This document shows, piece by piece, positions 35,074 through 36,753 of a DNA stretch of 36,753 bases; the stretch's first letter is position 1, and the number at the start of each line of letters is the position of its first letter. The DNA lies in assembly GCA_902626435.1 (NCBI GenBank), contig CACOFO010000010.1:1-36753 (forward strand), written 5' to 3'. The notes beneath the pieces were generated by a model that saw only the letters and a program-made list of their open reading frames with translations, was not told the origin of the DNA and ran no database searches. Source of the DNA: an uncultured Prochlorococcus sp. (GTDB lineage: Bacteria > Cyanobacteriota > Cyanobacteriia > PCC-6307 > Cyanobiaceae). The position numbers and the translations under genes were made by a program.

Positions 35074-36298
35074 GAATATATCAATAAAAGAAGCCTTAGG
35101 CATGGCAACAAATACTTTAGTTTCGAACAAATTGAGAAGTTCGTTAACAATGCTGGGGATAATTATAGGAAATGCTTCGGTTATTACACTTGTTGGACTT
35201 GGTAGAGGTGCTCAAACATTAGCAAAAAACCAATTAAGTAATTTGGGTGCCAATGTTTTATTCATTGTTCCCGGCAATAATGACACAAGAAGAAGAGGTA
35301 TTTCATTTCCTAAAAACCTAGTTTTAGAAGATGCAGTAGCAATAAGCAATCAAGTACCAACAGTTAAAAAAGTAGCTCCTCAAATCTCTGCTAACGAAAT
35401 AGTGCAATCAAATTCTAAAAGTTTAAATATATCAATTGCTGGAGTTACTCCTGAATTTCTCGAAGTAAGAAGCTTTGAAGTAGACAAGGGAAGATTTTTA
35501 TCAAAAAGTGATATTAATAGTGCAAGAAGTTATGTTGTAATAGGTCCTGATCTTAAAGACGAATTTTTCAAAGATAAATCTTCATCACTTGGAAAAAAAA
35601 TCAGAATTAAAGACCACACTTATGAAATTATCGGAATATTAAAACCAAAAGGGGCTGTATTTGGAAGTAATCAAGACAAAAATGCCTATATTCCATTAAC
35701 CACCATGGTCAATAGGATCACAGGTAAGGACCCGACATATGGAGTAAGTTTAAGCTTCATTAGTGTTGAAGCGATGAATAAAAATGCAACTAGTGCCGCT
35801 AAATTTCAGATTACTAACTTATTAAGGCAAAGACATAAAATAATCAGAGATGATGACTTTGCGGTTAGATCACAAGAAGATGCATTGAATATAGTAACCA
35901 ACATAACAAGTGGACTAACATTTTTATTAGCTGGTATAGGGGCAGTATCTTTAGTGGTTGGAGGCATAGGAATCATGAACATTATGCTCGTTTCTGTAAG
36001 CGAAAGGACTGAAGAGATTGGACTTAGAAAAGCAATAGGAGCTAAACAGTCAGATATATTAATTCAATTTTTAATTGAGGCATTGATTTTATCTACAATT
36101 GGAGGATTAATTGGAACAACAACTGGATTATCAGGTGTTTTTCTTTTATCTCTGATTACACCACTTCCTGCATCAGTAGGAATTACAACTACTTTTTCTA
36201 CCATGATCATTTCAGGATCAATAGGTTTAATCTTTGGTGTTTTACCTGCAAAAAGAGCATCTAAATTAGATCCAATTGTTGCATTGAGAAGTTTATAA
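35066..36298 (+). CDS. MacB/FtsX-type ABC transporter permease
   Basis: A 410-residue inner-membrane permease with one N-terminal transmembrane helix (about 22-42, with LTMLGIIIGNASVI), a large periplasmic MacB core domain (about 50-250), and three C-terminal helices (about 275-395). The hallmark FtsX motif is MLVSVSERTEEIGLRKAIGA before the last helices, and the protein ends PAKRASKLDPIVALRSL. Such permeases use ATP mechanically to drive export or signalling across the envelope, together with a separate ATPase. No ATPase gene is adjacent, so the partner must be encoded elsewhere. The ATG at 35066 lies within pyk (8-nt overlap), implying coupled translation. The substrate is unknown. Confidence 0.9.
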   Translation: MSRNISIKEALGMATNTLVSNKLRSSLTMLGIIIGNASVITLVGLGRGAQTLAKNQLSNLGANVLFIVPGNNDTRRRGISFPKNLVLEDAVAISNQVPTVKKVAPQISANEIVQSNSKSLNISIAGVTPEFLEVRSFEVDKGRFLSKSDINSARSYVVIGPDLKDEFFKDKSSSLGKKIRIKDHTYEIIGILKPKGAVFGSNQDKNAYIPLTTMVNRITGKDPTYGVSLSFISVEAMNKNATSAAKFQITNLLRQRHKIIRDDDFAVRSQEDALNIVTNITSGLTFLLAGIGAVSLVVGGIGIMNIMLVSVSERTEEIGLRKAIGAKQSDILIQFLIEALILSTIGGLIGTTTGLSGVFLLSLITPLPASVGITTTFSTMIISGSIGLIFGVLPAKRASKLDPIVALRSL

Positions 36299-36313
36299 AT
36301 AGAATTTATAATA

Positions 36314-36753
36314 ATGCTCAATTTTTATAAATTAATTGAGATACTGGTGAGTCTGCAATCACTAATAATAACATCAATGTTACCTGTTTATATTCCATTA
36401 CCTTTTATCTATAAATCTAGTAATTACGTCGAGTTGCCTATCACATGGCAAATCCCAACCATAATTTTATTAACACTTATATTTCATAAAAAAGTTGTTT
36501 TCAGAGCATTTTCTATATATATAATTTTGGGATTATTTATATTTCCTGTATTTCATCAAGGAGGTTCAATAGGTTATTTGCTTACTCCAAATTTTGGTTA
36601 TTTATTGGGTTCATATCCATTAATTAAAATAATTGATAATTTAAATAATAGACATAAAATAAATATTGGAAACTTCTTAAAAAATGGATTTATAGCAATA
36701 GGTGCTATGCATTTAACTGGAATAATTTACAACTTCATACAAACTTTATCCTA
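36314..36753 (+). CDS. bioY: BioY-type biotin transporter substrate-binding subunit (3' end outside window)
   Basis: Open frame from ATG 36314 to the right edge, 146 codons visible without a stop. It is a very hydrophobic protein with about five membrane segments and the BioY-like block HQGGSIGYLLTPNFGYLLGS near residues 93-112, which is the family signature (glycine-rich, before the biotin pocket). Full BioY is about 180-200 residues, so roughly a quarter is missing. BioY is the S component of ECF transporters for biotin and can work alone or with EcfA/T. It starts 16 nt after the ABC permease stop and may share its transcript. The family call rests mainly on that block and the topology. Confidence 0.82.
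   Translation, partial: MLNFYKLIEILVSLQSLIITSMLPVYIPLPFIYKSSNYVELPITWQIPTIILLTLIFHKKVVFRAFSIYIILGLFIFPVFHQGGSIGYLLTPNFGYLLGSYPLIKIIDNLNNRHKINIGNFLKNGFIAIGAMHLTGIIYNFIQTLS

Noticed and set aside
1-36753. CRISPR arrays, insertion sequences, rRNA, long tandem repeats
   Set aside because: None seen on reading both strands; AT-rich short repeats in gaps look like composition effects.

Overview
The window is a chromosomal core region of a very AT-rich, gene-dense cyanobacterium. The photosystem I gene psaK, a plant-type ferredoxin with a C-terminal tail, the cyanobacterial/plastid families DUF1995, DUF2499, DUF3110 and DUF3593, a cobaltochelatase CobN and the compact layout point to Prochlorococcus, most likely a high-light-adapted clade. 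That assignment comes from recognising the proteins and from base composition; no search was run. I see no phage, plasmid, insertion sequence, CRISPR array or genomic island. I did not find an undescribed multi-gene system. The points worth a second look are small-scale.

Layout. 1-2003: 3' part of cobN (+). 2005-5726: leftward PHP-domain protein, hemG-type protoporphyrinogen oxidase, uvrC and a flavin-reductase-like protein. 5786-6259: coaD (+). 6265-10154: leftward operon dapF, cysteine desulfurase, DUF1995 protein and dacB, joined by TAATG overlaps or a 1-nt gap. 10262-18099: single genes in alternating orientation: leuS (+), pgi (-), purN (+), argC (-), ribBA (+). 18104-22200: leftward tRNA-Ser(GGA), dnaK, dnaJ, DUF3110 protein and ppiB. 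22250-28447: rightward ferredoxin, inositol-phosphatase family protein, hisZ, htpG, rpmB, peroxiredoxin Q, DUF2499 and DUF3593 membrane proteins, and psaK. 28467-30356: dxs (-). 30473-32892: ilvA, scpB and yggT (+). 32895-33224: MazG-like pyrophosphohydrolase (-). 33286-36753: pyk, MacB/FtsX-type permease and a bioY-type gene cut by the right edge.

Functions. The genes serve cofactor synthesis (cobalamin, heme/chlorophyll precursor oxidation, CoA, riboflavin, isoprenoid DXP, biotin uptake), amino-acid and nucleotide synthesis (lysine/DAP, arginine, histidine, isoleucine, purine), central carbon (pgi, pyk), protein folding (dnaK/dnaJ, htpG, ppiB), cell wall (dapF, dacB), DNA repair and segregation (uvrC, scpB), and photosynthetic electron transfer (ferredoxin, psaK). 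At all seven convergent junctions the genes lie within 19 nt of each other or overlap, so conventional intrinsic terminators have almost no room. Several genes begin with GTG or TTG, and scpB appears to lack any conventional start at the expected place.

Only one gap between protein genes exceeds 300 nt (21899-22249). It holds the tRNA-Ser gene, a possible trailer hairpin and a candidate dnaK promoter.
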